Below are positions 27,017 through 34,459 of a DNA stretch of 48,565 bases, piece by piece. The translations under genes were made by a program, and so were the position numbers. The notes below the pieces were generated by a model that was not told the origin of the DNA, ran no database searches, and saw nothing but the letters and a program-made list of their open reading frames with translations. Positions within the stretch are counted from its first letter, which is position 1. The number at the start of each line of letters is the position of its first letter. Source of the DNA: Segatella maculosa DSM 19339 = JCM 15638 (GTDB lineage: Bacteria; Bacteroidota; Bacteroidia; Bacteroidales; Bacteroidaceae); the NCBI RefSeq assembly GCF_000382385.1, contig NZ_KB908338.1, positions 1 through 48,565 of the forward strand. Reading direction: 5' to 3'.

Positions 27017-27258
27017 TTTACAACCGGACGGAAACGTATTTACAACCGTATGTCCCATGATTTACATCCGTATCTAATTGAATTATCTCCATGGAGATAA
27101 ATTCTTATCACCGTGGAGAAAAATATTTATCTCCATGGAGATAAGTTCGTTTCTCCATGGAGATAATTCCATTAGATACGGATATAAATGATAAAAGATA
27201 CGGATGTAAATACGTTTCTATCCGGATATAAATCATAAGAGATACGGATTTAACCTTA
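27017..27258. repeat. 22-bp phased array with reversal of unit orientation
   Basis: Eleven contiguous units of exactly 22 bp. Units 1-3 carry TTTACAACCG(T/G)A or TTTACATCCGTATC. Units 4-7 carry the palindromic ATCTCCATGGAGAT (one ATCACCGTGGAGAA). Units 8-11 carry the reverse form GATACGGATATAAAT or GATACGGATGTAAAT. The whole array is thus an imperfect inverted repeat built of 22-bp bricks. It lies between two convergent genes, in the deleted region behind the truncated pectinesterase domain. The remainder of the gap (27259-27378) has no recognised feature. Confidence 0.92.
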
Positions 27259-27378
27259 TTATCACTGCTTGAAAGTATCATTTCGGCAGAAAAGGTTAAC
27301 AATTAATTTGAGACAGAAAAGCTTATTAGAAAGGAATTTATTTTTTCTGTCTCCAGTTTCGTGCGTTTCATGCGCAGT

Positions 27379-28320
27379 TCAGAATTCAAAGTGCGCAACC
27401 AAAGGTAAATGGTCGCTGAACCCATTAAAGTATTTCGCCCCTCGGAAGTTTCTTAGCGGTTGCACGCCACCGTATACCTCGTCATCGGTCAACAGAAAGG
27501 GAAAGTCGGCTACGATACAGCCTCTGAACCTTGGCAGCAAAGGCGCACTGCAGAGCACATGGTCCAGACTCCCCCACTCTCCTTTATATTTATAGGTTGC
27601 TTTCGCCCCGTGCGTTCCCGTGGCCGAAGCAGAGATGTCGGTAAGCCCGCGCGTGACAAGATATTGCAAGCTCGCATCTTGCGTATAGTCATTGAAATCC
27701 CCGGCCACAAGAATATGCGGCCTTGAAGAACAACGCCGAACAGAGTCCACAGCTGCTTGCAATCGCCTTGCAACCACCATTCGATTGGGGCGCGTTGCAA
27801 GCTCGCCACCGCTCCTGCTGGGTGCATGCAACACGAACACATGGAGCGTGTCGCCCGTTATCACTCGCCCTGCGGCATAAAGAATGTCGCGCGTGGGCTT
27901 CATAGCCTTGACGGGCGCGACACGAATGGCATGCCACGAAAGCAACTGAAAAGTAAAAGGTGAATAGAGCAATGCCACATCAATGCCGCGCTCATCGGGT
28001 GAGTCGGTCATGATATATTCATAACGTGCCTGACGCAATAGTGAACGCTTGGTAAGATCGTGCATAACCGAGTCATTCTCTACTTCACAAAGCGCAACCA
28101 TATCCGGCAATATCCATGCTTTTCCTTCTCCCCCGCAAGCAATAATCTCTTGTCCGATGTGGTTAAGTTTCTTCCAATAACGTCCCTTATTCCAATAATG
28201 GTAACTGTCAGGCAGAAACTCCATGTCGTGCTTGAGAGAATCGTGTCGGGTGTCGAAAAGGTTCTCGCAGTTCAGTTCCACGAAAGTGAAGATACCAAGC
28301 AACAGACAAAGTATATTCAT
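27379..28320 (-). CDS. Endonuclease/exonuclease/phosphatase-family protein
   Basis: The 313-aa protein has the fold's metal and catalytic motifs in order: ELNCENLFD, VALCEVEND (metal Glu), RGIDVALLY, LHAPSRSGG, LVAGDFNDYTQD, SLDHVLCS and NGFSDHLPLVAHFEF (catalytic Asp-His). The first 15 residues are hydrophobic and may serve as a signal sequence. Members cleave DNA, phosphoinositides or similar phosphoesters; the substrate is unknown here. It is the last gene after prephenate dehydrogenase with a 7-bp gap, so it is expressed with the Phe/Tyr operon although it has no evident part in that pathway. Confidence 0.88.
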   Translation of the reverse strand: MNILCLLLGIFTFVELNCENLFDTRHDSLKHDMEFLPDSYHYWNKGRYWKKLNHIGQEIIACGGEGKAWILPDMVALCEVENDSVMHDLTKRSLLRQARYEYIMTDSPDERGIDVALLYSPFTFQLLSWHAIRVAPVKAMKPTRDILYAAGRVITGDTLHVFVLHAPSRSGGELATRPNRMVVARRLQAAVDSVRRCSSRPHILVAGDFNDYTQDASLQYLVTRGLTDISASATGTHGAKATYKYKGEWGSLDHVLCSAPLLPRFRGCIVADFPFLLTDDEVYGGVQPLRNFRGAKYFNGFSDHLPLVAHFEF

Positions 28321-28327
28321 AAAACGT

Positions 28328-29113
28328 TCAGCCTAATTCTTCTTTCAGATGACCGCGAATCCTCGCCAAGAAAGCCTTCATGGCTTCGGCATCTTTATGC
28401 TCGATGATGTCCATGAGCAGCTTCAGCTCTTCTCTGATTTTTGCAACCTGCCCGTTCGTATAAGGATTGAACAGTATTTCCTGCAAGAGATAGTCGTCTT
28501 CATTCAGCACGCCCTTGGCTATTTGCATATGACGCTTGAACGTCGTTCCCGGAGCGTCCTGATGTTTCATCACGGCAGCGAAGACAAACGTCGAGACGAA
28601 CGGGATACTCAATGAATAGGCCACGGTTTCATCATGCTCTTGGAACGTATATTCATAGATATTGAGCCCTAAACGCCGGTAAAGGTCTTTGAAAAAGATG
28701 CGCCCCGTACGGTCGCCCTCACTGATGATGATGGCATTCTCTTCACTCAACTGATTTAGATTTGCAAAGGTGGGACCGAACATCGGATGACTACTCACAT
28801 AAGGGTGTCCGCTCTGTTCATAAAATGCTTTTAGTCCGGTCTTAACACTGGCTATATCACTGATGATGCTATCAGAAGAAAGGTAAGGCAATATCTCACA
28901 AAAGGCCGACAACGTGTTTTTTACAGTAACTGCATTAATAACCAACTCAGGCGTAAAACCCTTTACTTCCTCAAGCTTGGTAAAGCGTTGGCAGTTATAA
29001 GTGAACCGCATACGCTTGGGGTCTTTCTCGTAGACGGCCACCTCATGGTCGAAGCTGAGCAGGTCGATGAAGAAACTTCCCATCTTACCTGCCCCCATAA
29101 TTAAAATCTTCAT
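28328..29113 (-). CDS. tyrA: Prephenate dehydrogenase
   Basis: The 261-aa protein starts with the NAD(P)-binding loop MKILIMGAGKMGSFF. The family blocks SDIASVKTGL, SSHPMFGPT (with the conserved substrate-binding His) and a helical C-terminal domain follow. It oxidatively decarboxylates prephenate to 4-hydroxyphenylpyruvate, the tyrosine branch. No ACT domain is present. It is 4 bp after the DAHP synthase-chorismate mutase gene in the Phe/Tyr operon. Confidence 0.92.
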   Translation of the reverse strand: MKILIMGAGKMGSFFIDLLSFDHEVAVYEKDPKRMRFTYNCQRFTKLEEVKGFTPELVINAVTVKNTLSAFCEILPYLSSDSIISDIASVKTGLKAFYEQSGHPYVSSHPMFGPTFANLNQLSEENAIIISEGDRTGRIFFKDLYRRLGLNIYEYTFQEHDETVAYSLSIPFVSTFVFAAVMKHQDAPGTTFKRHMQIAKGVLNEDDYLLQEILFNPYTNGQVAKIREELKLLMDIIEHKDAEAMKAFLARIRGHLKEELG

Positions 29114-29117
29114 CTCT

Positions 29118-30191
29118 TTACTGATTTACGATTTCCAACTGCTGACGTACACTCTCCTCATGGATATGCTCAAACACTTGTGCCGCAAACTCCGGACTCA
29201 TACCACAGAGACTCGCCTGTGCACCACGCTTCTCCAAAATTTCATTGTAGCGGCTTGCCTGAAGTACGGTCATGTTGTGTTCCTTCTTATATGTTCCTAT
29301 CTCACGGCACACACGCATTCGTTTAGCCAAAAGGTCCATCAACAGGTTATCGATTTCATCTATCTGCGAACGCAGTTGGCGAAGCCCTTCTGTTGTGGTG
29401 TGCTCGTCTCGAACAATCAATAAACTCAGGATATAGTCCAGAATATCGGGCGTCACTTGCTGCTTGGCATCGCTCCAAGCCTCGTCAGGAGCGCAATGAC
29501 TTTCAACAATCAGTCCGTCGAAGCCCAAATCCATCGCCTGCTGACACAAAGGAGCTATCAAGTCACGACGCCCGCCAATGTGACTCGGGTCGCAGATGAT
29601 TGGCAGGTCAGGTATGCGTCGGTGCAGCTCAATAGGTATCTGCCACATCGGTAGGTTGCGGTAAATCTTCTTGTCATAGCTTGAGAAGCCACGGTGAATG
29701 GCTCCCAACCGTTTGATGCCTGCCTGATTGATACGTTGCAAGGCACCAATCCACAATTCTATATCCGGATTGACTGGGTTTTTAACAAGCACAGGGACAT
29801 CTATACCTTTCAAACTGTCAGCCAATGCCTGCATGGCAAAAGGATTAGCACTGGTACGGGCTCCCACCCAAAGCACATCAATACCGTATTTCAATGCCAG
29901 TTCCACATGCTCTGGCGTAGCCACCTCAGTAGCCGTCAACATACCGGTTTGTTCCTTTACTTCTTTCAACCACGGCAATGCTGCCTCTCCATTTCCTTCA
30001 AAGCCGCCCGGTTTCGTGCGTGGTTTCCATATTCCTGCACGGAAGATATGACAACCTTTGGCTGCCAATTCCTTTGCCGTAGTGAGTACTTGTTCTTCGG
30101 TCTCGGCCGAGCAAGGGCCTGCTATCACGCATGAAGGCCGTTCATTGTCGCTCGGTAAATTCAGGGGTTGCAATTCGAGTTCCATCATCAT
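29118..30191 (-). CDS. aroF: Bifunctional DAHP synthase / chorismate mutase
   Basis: The 357-aa protein has a type I beta DAHP synthase domain (about 20-255; VIAGPCSAE, FRAGIWKPRTKPGGFEG, VLVKNPVNPD, AIHRGFSSYD, ICDPSHIGGRRDL). It is followed by an AroQ chorismate mutase domain (about 262-357; LRQLRSQIDEIDNLLMDLLAKRMRVCREIGTYK). It makes DAHP from PEP and erythrose-4-phosphate and converts chorismate to prephenate; the mutase domain commonly serves as the feedback sensor in such fusions. The start is one of three consecutive Met codons. The preceding gene ends nearly 400 bp upstream, and that gap holds the 41-42-bp array. Confidence 0.94.
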   Translation of the reverse strand: MMMELELQPLNLPSDNERPSCVIAGPCSAETEEQVLTTAKELAAKGCHIFRAGIWKPRTKPGGFEGNGEAALPWLKEVKEQTGMLTATEVATPEHVELALKYGIDVLWVGARTSANPFAMQALADSLKGIDVPVLVKNPVNPDIELWIGALQRINQAGIKRLGAIHRGFSSYDKKIYRNLPMWQIPIELHRRIPDLPIICDPSHIGGRRDLIAPLCQQAMDLGFDGLIVESHCAPDEAWSDAKQQVTPDILDYILSLLIVRDEHTTTEGLRQLRSQIDEIDNLLMDLLAKRMRVCREIGTYKKEHNMTVLQASRYNEILEKRGAQASLCGMSPEFAAQVFEHIHEESVRQQLEIVNQ

Positions 30192-30246
30192 ATTTTTTAA
30201 TTCTTAATGTATCTATACGCCAGCTCGGGATAAGAAAAAAATGGTC

Positions 30247-30508
30247 CCGAGGCCTCGGACGACAGTTCCTTTTTACATTTTTTATCTTCCGCCGTGGCGG
30301 AAGAACATTTCTTTTACGTTTTTTTATCTTCCACCATGGCGGAAGAACGTTTCTTTTACGTTTTTTATATTCCTCCACGGCGAAAGAACGTTTCTTTTAC
30401 ATTTTTTATCTTCCGCCATGGCGGAAGAACGTCCTTTTTTTATTTTACTATTTTCCGCCACGGCGGACGGGCGTTTTTTTAATCTTACTATCTTCCGAGA
30501 CCTCGGAA
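30247..30508. repeat. Phased palindrome array, 41-42 bp period, CCGCCATGGCGG core, inside an operon
   Basis: Seven palindromes have centres at 30252, 30294, 30336, 30377, 30418, 30460 and 30500 (intervals 42, 42, 41, 41, 42 and 40 bp). Cores are CCGAGGCCTCGG at the left, CCGCCATGGCGG and variants in the middle, and TTCCGAGACCTCGGAA at the right. Spacers are T-rich with CTTTTACATTTTTTATCTTCC, as in the arrays at 380 and 17241. The array separates the aminotransferase from the DAHP synthase gene within one co-directional operon. Open frames through it are artefacts of the repeat. Confidence 0.9.
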
Positions 30509-30583
30509 ATGCAATTTTTTCTGTATCTTCTCCATCAGACTCCTATTTTGAACTCACGTATTTATCACATCATTCCGCGTTCT

Positions 30584-31756
30584 TCACTCCACTTTCCTAA
30601 TTCTTCTTAGGGCCTCTTCAAGCTTTTCTTCCTTGGCGCAAAGACTGATACGCACATAGCGTTTGCCGTTCTCGCCAAAGATAAAGCCGGGAGTGATGAA
30701 AACTCCGGCCTCATGGAGCACGCGCTCAGTGAGTTCTTCCACATCAACATAATACTCGGGAATACGTCCCCAAAGGAACATTCCGACCTGCTTTTGCTTG
30801 AACGTACAACCCAATGCGCACATGATTTCCTCGGCAATCCCACGTCGGCGCTTGTACACTTCGATGTTATATTCGCGATGCCAAGCCTCATCATTGTCAT
30901 TCAGTGCCTCGGCTGCAGCCAACTGTATGCCACGGAACGTGCCGCTGTCGATGTTGCTCTTTATTTTCAAAATCCAACTCATGAACTTGGGGTTCGAAAC
31001 ACACATACCCACACGCCATCCCGGCATGTTATAGGCCTTACTCATTGAGTTGAGTTCTATGCAACAGTCTTTTGCACCCTCCACCTGCATGATAGAGCAT
31101 TTCTTACCCTCGTTTAAAATAAAGGAATATGGGTTATCATTGACAACCACGAGGTCGTGTTCCTTGGCAAAAGCCACAAGTCGTACGTAGGTTTCCATGT
31201 CGGCAGCTACCCCCGTTGGCATATTTGGATAGTTTGTCCACATGAGTTTAACCCCTGTCAAATCCATCTTCTCCAGCATATCAAAGTCGGGTTGCCAATC
31301 ATTATCCTCACACAGGCTGTAGTTCACAACCTTTGCCCCAAGAATTTTGCTAAGACTTGTATAGGTGGGATAGCCGGGATCGGGCACCAAAACCTTGTCA
31401 CCGGGATTCACAAAGGCCAATGTCACGTGTAGAATGCCCTCTTTGCTTCCGATAAGCGGAAGAATCTCTGTCTGCGGATTCAATGTCACTCCATACCAAC
31501 GCTGATAGAATCCGGCCATTGCCTTGCGCAGTTCAGGTGTGCCCATCGTGGGTTGGTAGCCATGTGCATCGGGCCTTCGCGCTACCTCGCAGAGCTTTTC
31601 TATCGTCTGTTTCGATGGTGGAAGGTCAGGACTTCCAATGGCAAGACTGATAATGTCCTGCCCTTCGGCATTGAGTTTGGCAACTTCTTTCAGCTTACGA
31701 CTGAAATAATATTCCTGTATCTCATTCACTCTGTCAGCAGCTTTCATATTCTCCAA
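30584..31756 (-). CDS. Class I/II aminotransferase (probable aromatic or aspartate type)
   Basis: The 390-aa PLP enzyme shows IGSPDLPPSKQTIEKL, GYQPTMGTPELRKAMAGFY, NYPNMPTGVAAD, VVVNDNPYSF with the PLP-pairing Asp, ELNSMSKAYNMPGWRVGM with the PLP lysine, and YVRISLC with the carboxylate-binding Arg. Its place between pheA and the DAHP synthase suggests that it transaminates phenylpyruvate and hydroxyphenylpyruvate; this is inference. It overlaps pheA by 23 bp (14 bp if M4 is the start), so translation is probably coupled. Confidence 0.92.
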   Translation of the reverse strand: MENMKAADRVNEIQEYYFSRKLKEVAKLNAEGQDIISLAIGSPDLPPSKQTIEKLCEVARRPDAHGYQPTMGTPELRKAMAGFYQRWYGVTLNPQTEILPLIGSKEGILHVTLAFVNPGDKVLVPDPGYPTYTSLSKILGAKVVNYSLCEDNDWQPDFDMLEKMDLTGVKLMWTNYPNMPTGVAADMETYVRLVAFAKEHDLVVVNDNPYSFILNEGKKCSIMQVEGAKDCCIELNSMSKAYNMPGWRVGMCVSNPKFMSWILKIKSNIDSGTFRGIQLAAAEALNDNDEAWHREYNIEVYKRRRGIAEEIMCALGCTFKQKQVGMFLWGRIPEYYVDVEELTERVLHEAGVFITPGFIFGENGKRYVRISLCAKEEKLEEALRRIRKVE

Positions 31757-32564
31757 GTATTTTTATGTTCTTTACAAGCGGCGTGATGGCATCAATGCCC
31801 TGCCGAAAGCGTTCCATGTTTGAAAAGGTTACATCGACATAGAACAGGTATTCCCACTCATGACCAACGATTGGAAGCGATTGTATTTTCGTCAGGTTGA
31901 TGTCGTAAAAGCTCAAGATGGTGAGTACCTTACTCAAACTTCCCTCTTCATGGGGCAGGCTGAATACGAGACTCGCCTTGTTACGCTTTCCTTCACAAGA
32001 GAAACGAGCTACCCCATGCGGATTACACACCACAAGAAAACGCGTATAGTTATGTTTGTTGTCGTGAATATCCTCTTGCAACACTTTCATGCCATATAGT
32101 TTGGCCGCATAACTTGAGCAAATGGCTGCCCAGCCGTACTTCTTGTACTTTGCAATATATGCAGCACTGCCGGCTGTATCTTCTGCTTCCACGGCTTTTA
32201 TATCAGGATGTTCGGAAAGAAAGTTGCGACATTGCGCCAATGCCACCGGATGAGAATGAACCTCGGAAATATCTGCCCAGTCTTCATCGGGCAAGCAGCA
32301 AACCGAATGCTTGATATGAAGTTTATACTCGCCCACGACAACCGCACCACTCTCGCGCAACAGCTCATAATTATGAAGCAACGAACCGGCTATCGTGTTC
32401 TCAATAGCCACCACTCCCACTGCCGTCGGCTCCCTCTTAATATGCTCAAACACCTGCTCGAAAGTGGAACAGCAAATCAATTCTACCTGCTCGCCTTCAA
32501 AATATTGGTGTGCCGCAATGTCATGGAACGACCCTTTCTCGCCTTGTATTGCTATTTTCTTCAT
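31734..32564 (-). CDS. pheA: Prephenate dehydratase
   Basis: The 276-aa protein has the dehydratase domain (about 1-180; AIQGEKGSFHDIAAHQYF, GVVAIENTIAGSLLHNYELL, VHSHPVALAQC, and HNYTRFLVV with the catalytic TRF) and a C-terminal ACT domain (about 195-270). It makes phenylpyruvate from prephenate. The ACT motifs that bind Phe in other bacteria (GALV and ESRP) read GSLS and QSLP here, so feedback may differ. It is the first gene of the Phe/Tyr operon, 12 bp behind the attenuator terminator. Confidence 0.95.
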   Translation of the reverse strand: MKKIAIQGEKGSFHDIAAHQYFEGEQVELICCSTFEQVFEHIKREPTAVGVVAIENTIAGSLLHNYELLRESGAVVVGEYKLHIKHSVCCLPDEDWADISEVHSHPVALAQCRNFLSEHPDIKAVEAEDTAGSAAYIAKYKKYGWAAICSSYAAKLYGMKVLQEDIHDNKHNYTRFLVVCNPHGVARFSCEGKRNKASLVFSLPHEEGSLSKVLTILSFYDINLTKIQSLPIVGHEWEYLFYVDVTFSNMERFRQGIDAITPLVKNIKILGEYESC

Positions 32565-32576
32565 CTTTTATCAATG

Positions 32577-32611
32577 AAAAACGGTCCTCACTCTATCAAG
32601 CGGGACCGTTT
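32577..32611 (-). terminator. Attenuator terminator of the Phe/Tyr operon
   Basis: On the minus strand AAACGGTCC (32611-32603), a 15-nt loop, then GGACCGTTT (32587-32579), ending in a run of five Ts. It stands between the leader peptide and the pheA ATG at 32564, so it can only act as a premature terminator for this operon. The bases TCCCGCT at 32605-32599 overlap its 5' arm and loop and can pair with AGCGGGA (32674-32668) in the leader-peptide coding region as an antiterminator. Confidence 0.88.
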
Positions 32612-32655
32612 CGTATTTTTATTCTCTTGTTTTCATTCAAATCTTAAGTTGAAAT

Positions 32656-32730
32656 TCACACGCAACTTCCCGCTCCACAAATCCTTGCAAAGTAAAAATA
32701 AAAGTAATAAAAGAATGCATATGACTTCAT
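32656..32730 (-). CDS. Phe/Tyr leader peptide (24 codons)
   Basis: Beginning at the ATG at 32730 and ending with TGA at 32658-32656, the peptide is 24 residues long. It starts MKSYA, followed by nine consecutive aromatic residues FFYYFYFYF (codons 6-14). Its ten aromatic residues are five Phe and five Tyr, counting Tyr4. The expected start of transcription is about 45 nt upstream. The antiterminator segment AGCGGGA lies in codons 18-21, about 14 nt after the last Phe codon. A ribosome stalled in the aromatic run would leave it free, and a ribosome at the stop codon would cover it. This is the geometry of classical amino-acid attenuation. No clear ribosome binding site is seen, as is usual here. 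Confidence 0.9.
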   Translation of the reverse strand: MKSYAFFYYFYFYFARICGAGSCV

Positions 32731-32781
32731 ATTTTAATGTCTTTTTTATATGATTTGTTGACACAAACCCGTCTTTAGGTG

Positions 32782-32813
32782 CAAAAATATAACATTTATT
32801 TCATTCCACCAAA
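32782..32813 (-). promoter_or_regulatory. Promoter of the Phe/Tyr operon
   Basis: Minus-strand TTTG (32813-32810), exactly 20 bp, then TATTTTTG (32789-32782). The predicted start near 32775 gives a leader of about 210 nt that contains the leader peptide and the terminator. Confidence 0.8.
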
Positions 32814-32836
32814 CAATATGACACTCTTTTTTAAAA

Positions 32837-32946
32837 AGAATTGCAATCTTGTTACAATCTTGTTTCAGCCTTATCGCAATTCAATCTCAGCCATTCTGCC
32901 ACGCAATCTCAGCCATATTGCATGGTAAAGTGGCTGATTTTACGCT
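32837..32946. repeat. 22-bp phased array, TCAGCCAT/TGGCTGA core
   Basis: Five units of 22 bp. The first is weak, units 2-4 carry TCAGCC or TCAGCCAT (two as CAATCTCAGCCAT), and unit 5 carries the reverse GTGGCTGA. The core matches 5699-5808. The array lies between the divergent promoters of the Phe/Tyr operon (32782-32813) and the menaquinone operon (32971-33004). Confidence 0.75.
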
Positions 32947-32970
32947 GCAAAAACAATGTTTTTGCAAACT

Positions 32971-33004
32971 ATTGTCCTAGACTCGTGTATTTTATGTAAA
33001 TTTG
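32971..33004 (+). promoter_or_regulatory. Probable promoter of the menaquinone operon
   Basis: ATTG (32971-32974), 22 bp, then TAAATTTG (32997-33004). The start is predicted near 33011, downstream of the ATG at 33006, which argues for the next in-frame ATG (33030) as the first codon of the operon. Confidence 0.55.
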
Positions 33005-33029
33005 CATGGAGCAATTAAATCTGACGACG

Positions 33030-33452
33030 ATGAACGTAGAAAAAATAAAAGAGATGTTACGCCGGCACGATGGACTGTCCAACACGCTGGGAATGGAATT
33101 CATTTCGACTCCGGAGCCTGATACCTGCAAGGCCGTCATGAAAGTTGACGAACGCAACAAGCAAGCATTCGGCTTCCTGTCGGGCGGCGCCTCATTAGCC
33201 TTGGCCGAGAATTTGGCGGGTGTGGGGAGCATCGCCCTGTGTCCGGGAAAGATATGCGTGGGCATCAACGTCAGTGGCAGTCATGTCAAGGCTGTGCTCG
33301 AAGGAGACACCGTGACGGCTTGGGGGCGACTGCAGTTCAAAGGGAATACCTTGCACGAGTGGCAGATAGATATAACAGACTCTTCCGGAGACTTGATCTC
33401 GACGGTGCATGTAACAAATTACATCATGAAATCCACAACTCCGAAAAGATGA
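33030..33452 (+). CDS. menI: Hotdog thioesterase, probable DHNA-CoA thioesterase
   Basis: The 140-aa PaaI-type hotdog protein has NKQAFGFLSGGASLALAENLAGVGS, the active-site helix with the catalytic Glu in the LAE position, followed by GINVSGSHVKAVLEGDTVTAWGRL. The function as DHNA-CoA hydrolase is inferred from the family and from its position as first gene of the men cluster. The start at 33030 is chosen because the ATG at 33006 touches the -7 box. It overlaps menF by four bases (ATGA). Confidence 0.85.
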   Translation: MNVEKIKEMLRRHDGLSNTLGMEFISTPEPDTCKAVMKVDERNKQAFGFLSGGASLALAENLAGVGSIALCPGKICVGINVSGSHVKAVLEGDTVTAWGRLQFKGNTLHEWQIDITDSSGDLISTVHVTNYIMKSTTPKR

Positions 33453-34459
33453 CCGTTATTGTTGCTTATCGGCTTCCGGAAGCGCAGAAATACCAGCTGA
33501 TACGTTCAACCCATGAACCGTTGGTAATTCCTTCTTATGCTTCATTGAGCGGTCTTTCCGGGTTTGTCTTTGCCCCTTTTTCAGTTTCGGCTTCTGCCCC
33601 TCTGTTGGTGATTTCTGCTGACGATGTTCAAGAATGCTACTGTGAGAAGTGCAAAACTGAGGCCGGGGCTGCCGGGATAGAAGTTGTCGCTTCTGATCGG
33701 GACAGTTATCATGAAGACTTCCGACGCTTTCGTGCAAATCTTCTTAGCGGACGGTTGCAGAAGATTGTGCTTTCGCGCCATATCGAGGTGGAGAGCAAGG
33801 AGGATTTGGATCCAATGCACTTGTTCAGCAGGGCCTGCGCCTTGTATCCGCACCAGTTTGTGTGTCTGGTTTCGACGCCGAGGAGCGGCACTTGGCTGAT
33901 GGCCACGCCCGAAGTGTTGATAGAAAGAAAGCCCGGAGAGAGTTTGTGGCATACGATGGCCTTGGCAGGAACGATGCGGAAAGCCGGTGCTTGGGAAGAT
34001 AAGGACTGTCGGGAACAGCAGTATGTGGCTGATTATATCGGCCGTAGTCTCTCTGTTTATGCTGATGAAACCGTGAAGAGTGAGCCTTATACGCGTATGG
34101 CTGCCAATCTGTATCACCGGTGTACGGATTTTCATTTCTCATTGAAGCATGACGAAGAGGTTGGCCGTGTTCTTTCTGCCCTACATCCTACTCCAGCCGT
34201 GTGTGGTATCCCCAAACAGGCTGCGCTTGAGTTTATATTGAATAACGAGTCTCATGAGCGTAAGTATTACAGTGGCTTTTGTGGCCCGTTGAATATGGAC
34301 GGAGCCACTCACCTTTATGTTTCATTGCGTTGTATGGAGATAATCGATAATGTTTGTCGCCTTTATGCTGGAGGTGGATTGCTGATAGACTCAGAAGAGA
34401 AAAGGGAATGGGAAGAAACCGAAATAAAACTAAATACGATGTTGAATGTTCTCAGATAA
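33449..34459 (+). CDS. menF: Isochorismate synthase
   Basis: Starting at the ATG of the ATGA overlap with menI, the product is 336 aa. The frame is open further upstream, but that part is the other frame of menI. Chorismate-binding enzyme motifs are LQKIVLSRHIEV, LMATPEVLIER, MALAGTMRKAG, LHPTPAVCGIPKQAAL and ERKYYSGFCGPL. It isomerises chorismate to isochorismate, the entry to menaquinone. The N-terminal domain is short compared with E. coli MenF. It overlaps menD by 14 bp. Confidence 0.93.
   Translation: MTVIVAYRLPEAQKYQLIRSTHEPLVIPSYASLSGLSGFVFAPFSVSASAPLLVISADDVQECYCEKCKTEAGAAGIEVVASDRDSYHEDFRRFRANLLSGRLQKIVLSRHIEVESKEDLDPMHLFSRACALYPHQFVCLVSTPRSGTWLMATPEVLIERKPGESLWHTMALAGTMRKAGAWEDKDCREQQYVADYIGRSLSVYADETVKSEPYTRMAANLYHRCTDFHFSLKHDEEVGRVLSALHPTPAVCGIPKQAALEFILNNESHERKYYSGFCGPLNMDGATHLYVSLRCMEIIDNVCRLYAGGGLLIDSEEKREWEETEIKLNTMLNVLR

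Noticed and set aside
27689..27963. Several short frames opposite the endonuclease/phosphatase gene
   Set aside because: They are antisense or out-of-frame shadows of a gene with all catalytic motifs in frame.
30131..30610. Plus-strand Phe-rich frames across the 30-kb array (and similar ones at 269-830)
   Set aside because: The predicted proteins only repeat the array units in changing frames, with no start signals and no family features.
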